Shown here: in pieces, positions 1 to 12,799 of the stretch | How positions within the stretch are numbered: position 1 is the first letter of the stretch | Layout of the letters: every line of letters begins with the position of its first letter | Assembly: GCA_030998225.1 (NCBI GenBank) | Contig: JAPYXD010000744.1 | Coordinates: forward strand, 3,084,849 to 3,148,848 | Direction of reading: 5' to 3' | Length of the DNA stretch: 64,000 bases | DNA from: Diplolepis rosae | Taxonomy: Eukaryota > Arthropoda > Insecta > Hymenoptera > Diplolepididae | The notes under the pieces: model-generated | Told to the model about the DNA's origin: nothing | Database searches by the model: none | The model's input: the letters and a program-made list of their open reading frames with translations, nothing else | Program-made: the position numbers and the translations under genes

Positions 1-2464
1 GCCACATGTTTAAACGGCCTGAGTCAAATGGAAATATGAAAATTGATTTTTTTTTTTTCCAAACCTTACCACTAATGTCAATGTTGTCATCATTCATAGA
101 TATTTTTAAAACTTCAAAGATAGTCTTATCCTTTAGTAACAATACGTTGTTAGGTGACATGTTTGTTATAGTAAATCGTTTGTACATAATTTTCACGATA
201 TCTTCGTCGTTTTTCTGTAAAATTTCTACTAATCGTGGCACAGTTGGCTTTTCATTTTTTGTAATTTTTTGTTCATGAAGGCGTCGACAAAGTTGTGCAA
301 GAGGTCGATGTGGTGTACGTAGAAGCCTCTTTAATTTTCCCAATAGACTTTCGAAAGGAAAAGCTGTTACTTTACTTAGACTGCTGTTTATGAACAACAC
401 ATCATCCGCAAGATGTATTAAATGATGTGAATTAACAGTTTGTGAAGAAGGTCCATAATATTCGCCTAAATATTGAAAAAAACGTCACTAGATATTGTTT
501 TGCAGCTATTCTATACTTTTTACAATATTTTTCAGAGCATAAGATACGACATGATACATGTAGTAACAAAAAATGTTTGTAAAGTTTTGAAAGTAGAACA
601 TCTTTCAGTACCACAGGACCACAATATAATAAAAAGAATCTTAACTCTGTCGCTTTCCACTTCCCAATACAATTTGTCGATCTTGGTTTACGTTGAAACT
701 CATACGGGATTTGTTTTTTTAATAATTCCATTCGTCTTGAGAGCTCATGTCTTTGAGCAACATTAAATTTATTCACACCCGCAACAATCCAATACTCTAA
801 CAACTTTTTCATTATGCCTTGGCAGCATAAGTGCATAAAATCTAAAACAAAAATATGTATCATATTTAAGAAAGGTAAGATTCGTAACAATGGAGAGATT
901 CCAGTGTGATGGCTAGGCTGATGACTGCCTCTAAAAGATGCATCTGTTCTTTCTTCCGAGTTAGTATCAGGATAAACAGTTCTGTTTTCAACTCGAACAC
1001 CTTCGACAGTACACCTTTCACATGCATTGATCCCTAAATGACCAATTGTGCATTTTAAAAAAGATCGAGCCGGAGTATCACAAATAAAGCACTTTATAGT
1101 GACAGCGAAATGTTTACCAGATATTTCAATTCCATCCCTTTGTAAATTGTTGATTTCTTCAATAAATAAATTTAAGTATGAATCTAAAGACGCTGGTTTT
1201 GATTCGCCAAAATAGACTGCAACTGGGTAAGGTTCATAAAGGTCAGCGTCACAATGGACTTTGCAAAGAATAGGCCAGAACTCTTGATAACCTGATTTGA
1301 CAAGAGGAACTCCATCGACATTAATTTGCAGTTCAATTAAGTTATTTGGATGCAAGTCATCATTTACACACTCAATTAATCCTTTTGCTACACCAAAGTA
1401 AACAAATTCACCCATCGAACCTTTACTGTCAGGCATAGGGATAATATTGTACTGGGCTTTTGTGGTTCTGAGAAAAGCTTTGGCACTTTTTGGCAAATCT
1501 GGTATCAATCGAACTCTAAGAATAGCTAGAAGTTCGTCTAAATGCGACAGATATATTTTGTTTTTCGTTGCCCATTGACGTAATTGTTGAACTTCCGGTT
1601 GATGTGTTTCATTTATGTCAATATCTTCTTCGCTTGAATTTGTTGAACTTTGGACTGCATCTGGATCATCGCTTGTTTCTTCATCCTGCAATGATAATAA
1701 TTCTTGTTCTTCATCATCATCATCATCATCTTCATCATCATCATCATTATCTTCTTCTTTATCATCGCAATTCCTGTCTACAATCTCTTCGTTACCTGCA
1801 TTATAATATTAATAATTATGAGTGACGCAATCAAATATTGATAATTATTAAGATTAAAAAATAAAACTTATAATTGTAGGCATTTATTTATTTCTATATG
1901 TACTTTGTACGATTCGTCTTTTCTAATTAATAATAGTTATTCTAAAAGACAAGAGTAATTCAAATTTTTTTTCGCCCTAAAAGCTCAAATATGGTGTATT
2001 ATTAGTTCGACAAGAAAAACTTTATTACAAATATGGTCCATTAAAGTTTCTAAGTGATTCTTTTAATGTTTTTTGTTTAATAACTATACTTTTTTTAATT
2101 GTGAAATTTTCAAGTACAGAAATTCACGATGTATACAATATACATATTTAACAGTATTGGTTGCATAATTTTTATATCTAGAATGTATGTACACATATGT
2201 ACCTGTTTCAAAATTCAACAAATGGACTAAATTATCCACTTGAATATTCTGTTCTTCTGCATTGTGCTCTACAGATTCTGAAATAGACAAGAACTTATTT
2301 TGAGAAATTATATCTTGCAATAAATGTAATAAAAATTAGTGTAACTTACCACCATCACTTGAGTCAGGTTGGTTTTGTATTAAATTCTGTTTGAACTTAG
2401 AAATCACACGATGCTTTCGTACCCGTGAACGTAATTTATCATTTGCACGACGTTTTCTATCCAT
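1..2464 (-). pseudogene. Multi-exon DNA transposase gene (D-x-M-H-L family), C-terminus off window
   Basis: The start ATG is at 2464. Coding exons I can join in phase are 2464-2350 (basic N-terminus beginning MDRKRRAND), 2277-2203, and 1795 down past 480 towards the window edge. The third exon opens with a long Asp/Glu tract (1700-1790). It continues with a globular part holding a C-x2-C pair (ERCTVEG context, about 1000-1030) and the motif LDFMHL near 840, typical of Transposase_21/EnSpm-like and related insect transposases. At about 479-486 a run of seven T (plus-strand A7) shifts the frame: the reading stops at 432, but an adjacent frame continues the same protein (SHHLIHLADDV context) to position 1. 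A second, more damaged relative lies at 18466-21580. The family assignment comes from motif memory, not a search. The frameshift could be real decay or a homopolymer base-call error. Confidence 0.72.
1698..1767 (-). repeat. GAT/GAA trinucleotide run encoding an Asp/Glu tract
   Basis: On the plus strand this reads as repeated ATC/TTC triplets. On the minus strand it encodes a run of Asp and Glu in the third exon of the transposase gene. Such tracts are slippage-prone and probably vary in length between copies. Confidence 0.8.
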
Positions 2465-2860
2465 TTTAATTATTTGATAACACGTATAATGTCATTGACT
2501 ACACGTCACTGTTTCATCCACTTTTAGGTTATATTGGTAAATGATGGGGTTTCGAAGATAAAGCCCTGTTTAAAGCGTCATTCCGTCATTATGGGAACGT
2601 TAAGTGTAAGCCCAGCTAAACGTGTTAACATTGTGTTGCTCTTATTTACTCAAATTTCAATGATTAAAAAGTTGGAACACCAAGCAAGATTAAAACCTTT
2701 AAGTCAGATAACGTTCAACTTAATACTAATTGTATGATTTTCCAGTAATTTTCAAATTTTTTTCAAAATGGGAATCCCAGTTGGGTCCAACGTGGCGCCC
2801 AACTAAAAACTGGGCTTAGTTGGGAAGTTTTCCACACGGGATATATATAATTATCTAGTT
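2465..2860. other. Intergenic stretch with nested short inverted repeats
   Basis: No gene is seen. Around 2770-2840 the sequence holds the palindrome CCCAGTTGGG, then CCCAACT and AGTTGGG arms about 20 bases apart. This suggests a degraded transposon end or a small hairpin. The short ORF on the plus strand here has no recognisable content. Confidence 0.4.
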
Positions 2861-5800
2861 TTTTGAGAGCATATTGTTGATACTTTTATTACAAACAATA
2901 TTAGAAAATAAAACATGAGATATACGGAACATATATGACCGTCTTCACAAAATCGATTTAAACAGTCAAATTTTCAAGGACCCGTTTTTAACATATGTTG
3001 TTGAAACAAATAAAATTGAAAATTTGGATGGGATATTCAAAGAGCCCTAAATGAGCCTTAAATTCTGTTAAAGGTGATTACTTGTTTAACTGCTGTTTTA
3101 ACGTGTGGTTACGTCAACTTAACGTTAAGCCAGCGGAACCCATTGCTTTTTTTTTAAATAACGGAACATTAAATTTAGCAATGGGGTATTTCGAGAGCCC
3201 TAAATGAGCCTTAAATTCTGGTATAGGTGATAACTTGTTAAATTGTTGTTATAACCTTGGGTTACGTCAACTTAACGTTAAGCCAGCGGAACCCTTTGTT
3301 TTTTAAAAAAATAATGGAGCATTAAATTCAGCAATGGGGTATTTCGAGAGCCCTAAATGAGCCTTCAATTCTGGTATAGGCCTTAACTTGTTTAACTGCT
3401 TTTTTAACGTGTGGTTACGTCAACTTAACGTTAAGCGAGCGGAACTCATTGTTTTTTTTAAAAATAATGGAGCATTAAATTCAGCAATGGGGTATTTCGA
3501 GAGCCCTCAATGAGCCTTCAATTCTGGTATAGGTCTTAACTTGTTTAAATGTTATTTTAACGTGTGGTTACGTCAACTTAACGTTAAGCCAGCGGAACCC
3601 ATTGTTTTTTAAAAAAATAATGGAGCATTAAATTGAGCAATGGGGTATTTCGAGAGCCCTAAATGAGCCTTCAATTCTGGTATAGGCCTTAACATGTTTA
3701 AATGTTATTTTAACGTGTGGTTACGTCAACTTAATGTTAAGCCAGGGAACCCATTGTTTTTTTTTTATATAACGGTGCATTAAATTCAGCAATGGGGTAT
3801 TTCGAGAGCCCCAAATGAGCCTTCAATTCTGGTATAGGCGATAACTTGTTTAAATGTTTTTTTTACGTGTGTTTACGTCAACTTAACGTTAAGCTAGCGT
3901 AACCTATTGTTTTTTAAAAAAATAATGGAGCATTAAATTCAGCAATGGGGTATTTCGAGAGCCCTGAATGAGCCCTAAATTCTGCCATAGGTGATAACTT
4001 GATACTTTGCTATTTTTCGCAAAAGCATACTTTGTATAACCATAGATATTGAAGTATTTGTGTTTATTTCAGAGCATATTGTTAATTGTTTTATTACAAC
4101 AAAGAAGATAAAAAAAAAACATAAAATATACGGAACATGTATGATTGTCTATACAAAATCGATCTAATAAACATTTAATTTTTCAAGGAGCTGTTTGTAA
4201 CATTAGTTGTTTAAACAAATGTTTAAACAATCAAAATTAAAAATTTGTATGGTGTATTTCGAGAGCCCTAAATGAGCCTTAAATTCTGGTATAGGCGATA
4301 ACTTGTTTAAATGTTATTTTAACGTGTGGTTACGTCAACTTAACGTTAAGCCAGCGGAACCCATTGTTTTTTAAAAAAATAATGGAGCATTAAATTCAGC
4401 AATGGGGTATTTCGAGAGCCCTAAATGAGCCTTCAATTCTGGTATAGGTCTTAACTTGTTTAAATGTTATTTTAACGTGTGGTTACGTCAACTTAACGTT
4501 AAGCCAGCGGAACCCATTGTTTTTTTTAAAAATAATGGAGCATTAAATTGAGCAATGGGGTATTTCGAGAGCCCTAAATGAGCCTTAAATTCTGTTAAAG
4601 GTGATTACTTGTTTAACTGTTATTTAAACCTGTGGTTACGTCAACTTAACGTTAAGCCAGCGGAACTCATTGTTTTTTTTAAAAATAATGGAGCATTAAA
4701 TTCAGCAATGGGGTATTTCGAGAGCCCTAAATGAGCCTTAAATTCTGTGAAAGGTGATTACTTGCTTAACTGTTATTTAAACCTGTGGTTACGTCAACTT
4801 AACGTTAAGCCAGCGGAACTCATTGTTTTTTTTAAAAATAATGGAGCATTAAATTCAGCAATGGGGTATTTCGAGAGCCCTCAATGAGCCTTCAATTCTG
4901 GTATAGGTCTTAACTTGTTTAAATGTTATTTTAACGTGTGGTTACGTCAACTTAACGTTAAGCCAGCGGAACCCATTGTTTTTTAAAAAAATAATGGAGC
5001 ATTAAATTGAGCAATGGGGTATTTCGAGAGCCCTAAATGAGCCTTCAATTCTGGTATAGGCGATAACTTGTTTAAATGTTTTTTTTACGTGTGTTTACGT
5101 CAACTTAACGTTAAGCTAGCGTAACCTATTGTTTTTTAAAAAAATAATGGAGCATTAAATTCAGCAATGGGGTATTTCGAGAGCCCTGAATGAGCCCTAA
5201 ATTCTGCCATAGGTGATAACTTGATACTTTGCTATTTTTCGCAAAAGCATACTTTGTATAACCATAGATATTGAAGTATTTGTGTTTATTTCAGAGCATA
5301 TTGTTAATTGTTTTATTACAACAAAGAAGATAAAAAAAAAACATAAAATATACGGAACATGTATGATTGTCTATACAAAATCGATCTAATAAACATTTAA
5401 TTTTTCAAGGAGCTGTTTGTAACATTAGTTGTTTAAACAAATGTTTAAACAATCAAAATTAAAAATTTGTATGGTGTATTTCGAGAGCCCTAAATGAGCC
5501 TTAAATTCTGGTATAGGCGATAACTTGTTTAAATGTTATTTTAACGTGTGGTTACGTCAACTTAACGTTAAGCCAGCGGAACCCATTGTTTTTTAAAAAA
5601 ATAATGGAGCATTAAATTCAGCAATGGGGTATTTCGAGAGCCCTAAATGAGCCTTCAATTCTGGTATAGGTCTTAACTTGTTTAAATGTTATTTTAACGT
5701 GTGGTTACGTCAACTTAACGTTAAGCCAGCGGAACCCATTGTTTTTTTTAAAAATAATGGAGCATTAAATTGAGCAATGGGGTATTTCGAGAGCCCTAAA

Positions 5801-6245
5801 TGAGCCTTAAATTCTGTTAAAGGTGATTACTTGTTTAACTGTTATTTAAACCTGTGGTTACGTCAACTTAACGTTAAGCCAGCGGAACTCATTGTTTTTT
5901 TTAAAAATAATGGAGCATTAAATTCAGCAATGGGGTATTTCGAGAGCCCTCAATGAGCCTTCAATTCTGGTATAGGTCTTAACTTGTTTAAATGTTATTT
6001 TAACGTGTGGTTACGTCAACTTAACGTTAAGCCAGCGGAACCCATTGTTTTTTAAAAAAATAATGGAGCATTAAATTGAGCAATGGGGTATTTCGAGAGC
6101 CCTAAATGAGCCTTCAATTCTGGTATAGGTCTTAACTTGTTTAAATGTTATTTTAACGTGTGGTTACGTCAACTTAACGTTAAGCTAGCGGAACCCATTA
6201 TTTTTTTAAAAAATAATGGAGCATTAAATTCAGCAATATGGCATT
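2860..6245. repeat. 153-bp tandem satellite array with higher-order repeat
   Basis: The unit start GAGAGCCC recurs at 3193, 3346, 3499, 3652, 3804 and 3957, giving a period of 153 bp (one unit 152), and continues to about 6240 (about 20 units). Every unit carries the 12-bp palindrome CTTAACGTTAAG after GGTTACGTCAA. A non-unit spacer of about 250 bp (GATACTTTGC at 4001) recurs at 5223, offset 1222 bp or about eight units. The DNA around the two spacers matches almost base for base, so a multi-unit block was duplicated. The left edge (2860-3040) is a diverged version of the same spacer, so the array may have grown inside a transposable element. Confidence 0.93.
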
Positions 6246-6364
6246 AAATTAGCCTTAAATGAGCCTTTAATTCTGATATAGGTGGGGACTCGATTGGACG
6301 ATGTGGTTACGTCAACTTAACATACCTCAATGCAGGCGCGCCGATGAGTAGAAGCGAAGGAAGA

Positions 6365-6452
6365 TAGAGAAAGAGAGTAGGAGTGGCAAATGCGAATTAG
6401 GTTTTGATGCTCATTTTCATCGCATGCCACTCCTACTCTCTTTCTTTTACTT
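6365..6452. repeat. Short inverted repeat (hairpin)
   Basis: Arms AGAGTAGGAGTGGCA (about 6383) and TGCCACTCCTACTCTC (about 6425) are reverse complements, extending outwards through a purine-rich GAAAGAGA / TCTCTTTC flank. The loop is about 30 bases. It lies just past the satellite array and could be a small MITE or the end of the element that hosts the array. Confidence 0.7.
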
Positions 6453-7477
6453 TTACAGGTTTTCGAGCGCCTGTCGCCTTATTGAATATAACTCCTCAAT
6501 TAAGTAATTTTTCAATAATGGACAAATTATTTTCTCATTAATTTGTGATAAAAGCCATCAAACTCATTGATTACTGTTTCAAATTCGAGCGCGCTTCATT
6601 CCGTAGTAGTGGGGGAAGATGGGTCGATCGCCTGCTCGTTGTAGCGAACCGTGAAGTGCTCGTATAAGGGAGGCCTTGTTACAAGGAATCTCGTTATAAG
6701 GAATCTTTCTCATTAAAAAAAGAATAAATCGAAACTGATATCTCCGAAATTCCAAAGGATTTTTTACTTTCAGGTACATAATAAGAATGTCTTCATTTTT
6801 TCATTTGGGAACTCTAAAATTCAGAAAATTCAAAACCTGAGTAATTGTTCTAATAATTAGACAATAAAAATAATGTTTTCAATCATTGATTTTAAATCAT
6901 TTCTCCGATCAAAATATATTTGTACAATAAAATACAAAAAATCGCAATAGACCACAATAATGCGACAATTATACCTTTTTTTGTAAATATTTCTAATTTC
7001 TTATCAAATTTTTTTTAACAGATGTAGCTCTAGAAACAAATTTCAGTCACTTATAACTTTTTTGTCAAATTTTACTCAATTTTAGTTAAAAAATGTACAC
7101 TTTTTTCTAGTTAATTACAAGAATAAACATTTTTGTTAGAATGCGAAAATTTTTTAAAAATTTAGCAAGCTATTACAAATTTCTAAAAAAATAACAATTC
7201 TTAATTCTTTGAAGGAAGGCTAATTCATAAAATGCCATCAGAAGCTTCAATCTTTGAATTTATTTCTTGCATCTAATTGATTGTAAAATACTTTGCTATG
7301 GCGAGATCAATGCCAGCAACCAGGATATTTGTTTACATCAGGAAATGCATTATTTAGTATCTATACTCATACCGGTACTATTGTAATTATGTGTATGTGT
7401 GTATATATATGTATATGTATTTGTATATATTTTTAACTTAAGAATGTGGTTTCTCTTACATATACGCGTTTTTACAG
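6453..7477. other. AT-rich flank with remnant of a pogo-like repeat
   Basis: Around 6580-6715 the minus strand carries short repeats of the type ATAACGAGATTCCTTGTAAC, reminiscent of pogo/Tigger-type ends. The rest to 7470 is AT-rich with no convincing exon. The missing 5' coding exon of the FAM110 gene may lie here or further upstream, but I could not identify it. Confidence 0.3.
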
Positions 7478-10400
7478 GTAAGAGGAAGAGCGCTGTGGAG
7501 TTGCTGCAAGAGTCGAAGGCCTTTTACGTAAAGAGTGAAACTGTGCTGGACCGGAAGCAGGAACTGAAGAATAGCGGCCACCTTCAGGTTTCTCAATTAA
7601 CAGCACCCGGTGCGCCTCTAAGGCTTCTAAGGAAATGCGGAAATACCGTGCCTGGAAGCATTCAACAAACTTCCCCACAACTGCCAACCCCTCTTTCCTC
7701 ACCCTGTTGTTGGGCCACGTGTCATGAACAAGACAGGCGTAAGTGATAAAAGGAAAATTAATTCTTCATGCCGCAGCTGCCTATACGATACTTGTCCACT
7801 TTTCTACTCGTTAGTCATTAACTGCTCACAGGATATCTTCTTGGGTGTTCCCCTTATTTTTATTGAGACTTGCTTTCTAAGGGTTTACCTCGATTGGACC
7901 ACTGCGCCAGGTCATCAAATTCCAATAGCAAGATGTTATTTTTGTGCATCTATACTTTAAAATGGAGAAAATACAGATGGGAAAATATTTGATAATTTGT
8001 TAATTAATATAGAAAATATAATTTTGTTCGACAGCTGAGGGAATTCTAAGTCCTCAACGAACACTGCCACCTGCGCTGCCGCCTAAGAGTCCAAGGCTGG
8101 TACCAGTTCCTCAACGTCGCACGATTTCTGGCCCACCCAGTGGAACTGGAAGCGATCAACTGCAAACCAAGCTCAGAAGGTTACTTAACACGGATAGCAA
8201 AGAAAACGTATTTTTTTCTGATAGTGATTATCCTTCGACGCAGATTATTCAAACGAACGGGGCTGGTCGAGAGGACAATTTTAGATGCTCCCCCGGAAGC
8301 TTGTCGCCTGGATATAGAGATGAGGATCGCACTACAGTAAGCCACTTTATCCGATACGTGAAGAAAAGAATGACCGCCAACCCACAATCGATAGGCATTA
8401 TCAGATAGGCATCGATGCGTCATTAATGATAGCCGGTTACTTTGGTCTTAAATAAGCCCAGATTGAAAGAATAAAAGTTTTTCTCTTATTAAAACGGGAA
8501 AAGATATTAAACTAAAACTCTGGGAAAAGCAGATCTCCGAGCAAAAGTATTAAATTATACTTTCAGGAATTACAATAGTATTATCAATGAAATTCTTTGA
8601 AAGTGAAAAGATTATTTTTTATAAAATAATTTTGAACAATCAGAAATTATTCATTTGAAAACTTGTTCTTTACTAACTTTTTATTGATGTCCGTAAACAC
8701 CAATTTTTCAATATTAATGCAATTTTAATAAATGAGAATTTATTTTCTTGTAAAGAAAATTCTCCACAAATTGACTGCGACCAATTTTTGAATATAATTT
8801 AATTAATGCCAAATATAGTTATTTGTTATGCTGCCATGTATCGGAAAATATTATTCTTGAGAAAATAAACTGTCATTCATAGAAATCCTATCATTTTTTA
8901 AAAATTGGTGTTTAGCAATATTAAAAAATGTTTACTCAAGAATAAAACTTTTTAAACCAATCATTTCTGTATGTTCGAAAATTTGTATGAGGAAGAATCT
9001 TTTCTCTTTTAAATGATGACATCAATAATAATATTGTATTTCCTGACAGTATAATACTAAATATTTTTCCTGTAACCCATTTTCTTTCGAGGCATCTATT
9101 TGCATGTGCAATAATTTAAAAAAATAAAAACTCGAACAAACATACTAAGAACAATAATTTCTTTGCAACAATAATGGACATTAGCGTTTGACAGTTAATT
9201 TTTTTAAGGGTGGGAATTTGTATTTTTATTTCTGTCTTTGAATCTTTCGAAGAGTTTAAAAATATTTATTCATAAAATGAGCAGTTATGTCAACTACTTA
9301 ATAAGTAGAAAAATGTCTACAAATTTTTTAAATTATCTTAACCATTCAATTATTTGTTTCAAGTAACTATTCAGTTTGTTAAAATAATAATTCTAGTAAT
9401 TATGGTTGAAGTAACTCTTAACATCTAGTCTTCAGTTTATTTATTTTCAAGATTATAATTACAATCAGAAAATGAAGTAAATTACGTGGGATTTTGAATA
9501 CAATGAATTGCCTCGTACAAGTTATTGTTTCTATTATCTGAATAACGTGCGGACTTTGAATAAGGAAAACTGAGAATTATTGCTCGTACATGTTGGTTTC
9601 GATGATTTCCTATGTAACTCGTTAGGGCAATATGCTGACAGGACTTATCAAAATGACATTTATGCATGTCACTATGAAATCGATGGTCGTAGTTCGGCCA
9701 ATTTTAAGCAATTTCTGCTTCTATATATAAATTCATTTGGTATAAGGGTAATGCAGAAACTCATATCAGGCAAATTTATTTGTAGATTTCTTAGAAGCTA
9801 ATATTTTTTAACGAAATATCAAAGTTTTATTTTTATTCTTTAATCAAAGTCACAAACTGAAAAGCAAATTTGACTATTTATCAAGTTTTTTACCATATGG
9901 TTATTTAACTGATTAATTTCATTTATTGCAGCTCTGTGCACCAGAAAATATTCGCTTTAAGTTCGGCAGAAGTAATTCTCACTCCCACACGTCTGCAAGG
10001 TCTCTTAAGAAATCAAGCAATTCTGCTTCTGGCGAAAGCACGGTTTGTCACAAGTCCTTGCCTGACCTGCACACCAGCACGCGACATCGAGCATCTCTGT
10101 CACCACGAGCTTCCACGAAGTCTTCTTCGAAACCTCTGGTGATCACCCATCATCAGTCTGCCAGTAATTGTCCAGAATGCGAAACTAGTTCAGATTATTC
10201 TGATCTCAGCTTTAAACAAGATTCCTCATGTTATCGCAGGTTATTACAATTGACACTAATTTTTAGTAGAGAAAATTTATTGAAATTACTTTTATTGCAT
10301 TAAAAACTGGAATTTGTTTAGAACCTTCCGAGTATGGTCAAATATTTCAAATACATTTTTTACAATAATCATTTTTATTATTTCAGTGCTTTTTCTCATT

Positions 10401-12799
10401 TTCAACTACTGTTTTCTTAAAACTATCAATTTCTTGTTTCAGCACGATGATTTTTCATATTTCCTAGATTTTAAAACTTTGCAGTCTCCTATTTTTGAGA
10501 TTCATGAATAAATACAATATATAATGCAAACTTACAATGTTTCATTAATTTGAACAAATATCAAATTTTTTAAAAGAAATTGAAGAAGAAAATTTGAAAA
10601 ATTAAAAATCAGACTAAAAAAGGGCAAATAGAAAAAATGTCCGTCTTTTCATCTTAATTAGACGTTTAGAAAATACTTTTGCGTCGTTTCGGGCGCTCGT
10701 CGAGTTCTTCGATCTGGAGTCTTGATTGAAAAATTTAATTACTTAAACCACAGGTAGAATAAAAGATTAATAAATAATTATGGACTTTAATTTTTCGGGA
10801 AATGAAGAAATTCACATGTTAAATAAACATAGAAGGTATCTAAAAATCAGAAGAAATGTTCAACATATAAAACATTCATTCATTTTTTCAATAGCATTGA
10901 TCAGAGAATGTAAAAAAGTTGGGGATGTTTGTACAAAATGATAAAAAAGTCGAGTGCGCTTTATTCTGTTTGCAAAATCTTCTTTGAAAATTTTAAGAAT
11001 CCTGAACATCTTAACTTTTTTTCTTATAATTTGTTATTAATGATTAATTATGATCAATATTAGTAAATATATATATTAATTGTTTATTATTTTAACTATA
11101 TTTTAACTTGTAAAAAACTTACCGAAATATTTATTTTCTCAAAATCTTTTCGTCTTCTGAAATCTCTCAAAAGCTTCGAAAACCTGTTAAGATTTCAAAA
11201 ATTTTTCATTAATTTTTGTTGCTTTAAATACTTTGAAATTTAGTATTGAACAATAATTAAACAAATTTCAAATTTAAAGAATTAAGAAATAAAAATATAT
11301 AAATGATTGGTCTCACAGGTATAGAACACTATAAAAATTTGATGAAATTACAGATCAGGTTAAGAAAAATGATAAATTGGTTAGGAAATTTGCAAAATTA
11401 AATTTTTTAGTTACCCTGGAAAAATTCGAGGATATAAATTTAAAGCGTAATATTTAATTAGAAAATTTGAAATCTAATAAGTTACGTATTAGAAGGTACA
11501 ATTCAAAAATTATAAATTTTAAATTAAATATTTATTATTTTTGCAAATAATAAGAATATTAAATGATTTTCATCTGAAAAATTTGTATTTATTGTTTATA
11601 GTTCAAGGCATATTAGAAGATCACTTGGCTCTGGAGGAGGTGATGCAAGCAGTGTTTTGTCATCTGGTGGTCGAACACAGAAATCTTCTGGGTCAAGCAA
11701 GTTAAGTCACGGTGCTACAGCCAGAGATTCGGGTGGTTCTTCCGGTCATTGCACGCATCGCAGCGAACCACCATCAAGAATCCAGGTAAGATTTCGATTT
11801 TTCATCTGATTAATTCTGAGAAGTCGTTTGATTTAAAAAGCAAGATAATTTAGAGAATTTTTAGACAGGAAAATGAAGCGAAGATTTTGTACCTAGTTTT
11901 ATAAAAACTCGAAAGAATTCTTGTTTCATTGCTAGAATCTATTTATTTTCGAAATTAAATTATTTTTTTATTATTTTTTCAACATTTTAATAAAATTTTA
12001 ATTTGAAATAGTTCTATTAAAAATTATATATTAATCGCTAATCCTCGTATAAATATTTAAATAAATTGCAACTTGAGATGTGATTGGAATCTTTTTTCGG
12101 TTTCAGGATGTGTGGAGTCATATACGAAGAGATAGTGGAGCTTCTACTCAACATTCTACAGAGAAAGACAGGTCGAGAAAAAGTAGTCACGGCAGTGGAA
12201 CTCCACCGTCTGCAGTTAAACATTACAGTCCAGAATCCAATAGTAGTAACAGTCAAACAGAATATAGTCCCACGTGCAATTCAAGGTATGTTACCTTAAT
12301 TAATTTCATAAAATGAAAATTTAATTACTAAAAAAATGAAAATTTCAGGCTTTCAGATAGTTGGAAGGAAGGGCGAGGCCGACCAATATTAAGATCGAAG
12401 TCTGATATCAGCGATCGATATTGGCGACACGACATTAGTCGCACAAGTAAAAAGTCATCGCGACCTCTACGTTCCGTTACTCAGTTGGAAAACTTTTTTG
12501 ATCGTTTAGGAATGGATTCCGAAAATTATCAGCGCATCACTGAGCCTGATTCAAAGTCTTCGTCTCCCGTATTTTTCGATAGTGTTAGTTCCGTTGACTC
12601 AGCGTTAGGACTTTATTCTTATGTTGGAAGTAATCAGGTAAATCAAAGTAGTCAGTGGCAGAATAATAACTGCAGTACTGGAATGGGAAATGAAGAGTGC
12701 AACCAAAGGTCAAGCGATCAACCAAGTATAGTTGAACGAAACGCAAGAATTATCAAATGGCTCTGCCAGTGTCGCAAAGTGCAATTCGGGTACAGCTAA
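7478..12799 (+). CDS. FAM110: FAM110-family protein gene (5' exon missing)
   Basis: Six exons join in phase: 7478-7738, 8035-8336, 9932-10239, 11602-11785, 12107-12285 and 12349-12799 (stop TAA). After the split first codon this gives 560 codons plus stop. The first exon starts GKRKSAVELLQESKAFYVKS, matching the FAM110 N-terminal motif (KSAVERL...KYVKS in vertebrates). The last exon carries FFDRLGMD and ends with VERNARIIKWLCQCRK, the conserved FAM110 C-terminal block. The middle is Ser-rich and low complexity. Vertebrate FAM110 proteins sit at centrosomes and spindle poles; that role here is inferred from family. They are about 300-370 aa, so this is longer, through the Ser-rich part. All introns are GT-AG. 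The start codon lies upstream of 7478; the in-frame ATG at 7443 would need unspliced intron and is unlikely. Confidence 0.88.
8337..9931 (+). other. FAM110 intron, no other gene seen
   Basis: AT-rich intron of 1.6 kb between two in-phase coding exons. No ORF with protein-like composition or clear repeat was recognised. Confidence 0.6.
10240..11601 (+). other. FAM110 intron, no other gene seen
   Basis: AT-rich intron of 1.36 kb. Its donor is weak (CAG followed by GTTATT), but the codon split across it (AG plus T) keeps the Ser-rich frame open. No other feature was recognised. Confidence 0.55.

Noticed and set aside
440..540. Short intron (about 58 bases) instead of a frameshift in the first transposase
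   Set aside because: The skipped stretch reads as protein in line with related transposases, and dropping one T of the T7 run restores the frame, so a homopolymer shift is simpler.
1568..1825. His/Ser-rich plus-strand ORFs
   Set aside because: Antisense of the Asp/Glu codon run in the minus-strand transposase exon.
7399..7477. Using the ATG at 7443 as the FAM110 start
   Set aside because: The sequence just before the GKRKSAVE block is a polypyrimidine tract plus CAG, so it is better read as intron; the true start is upstream.
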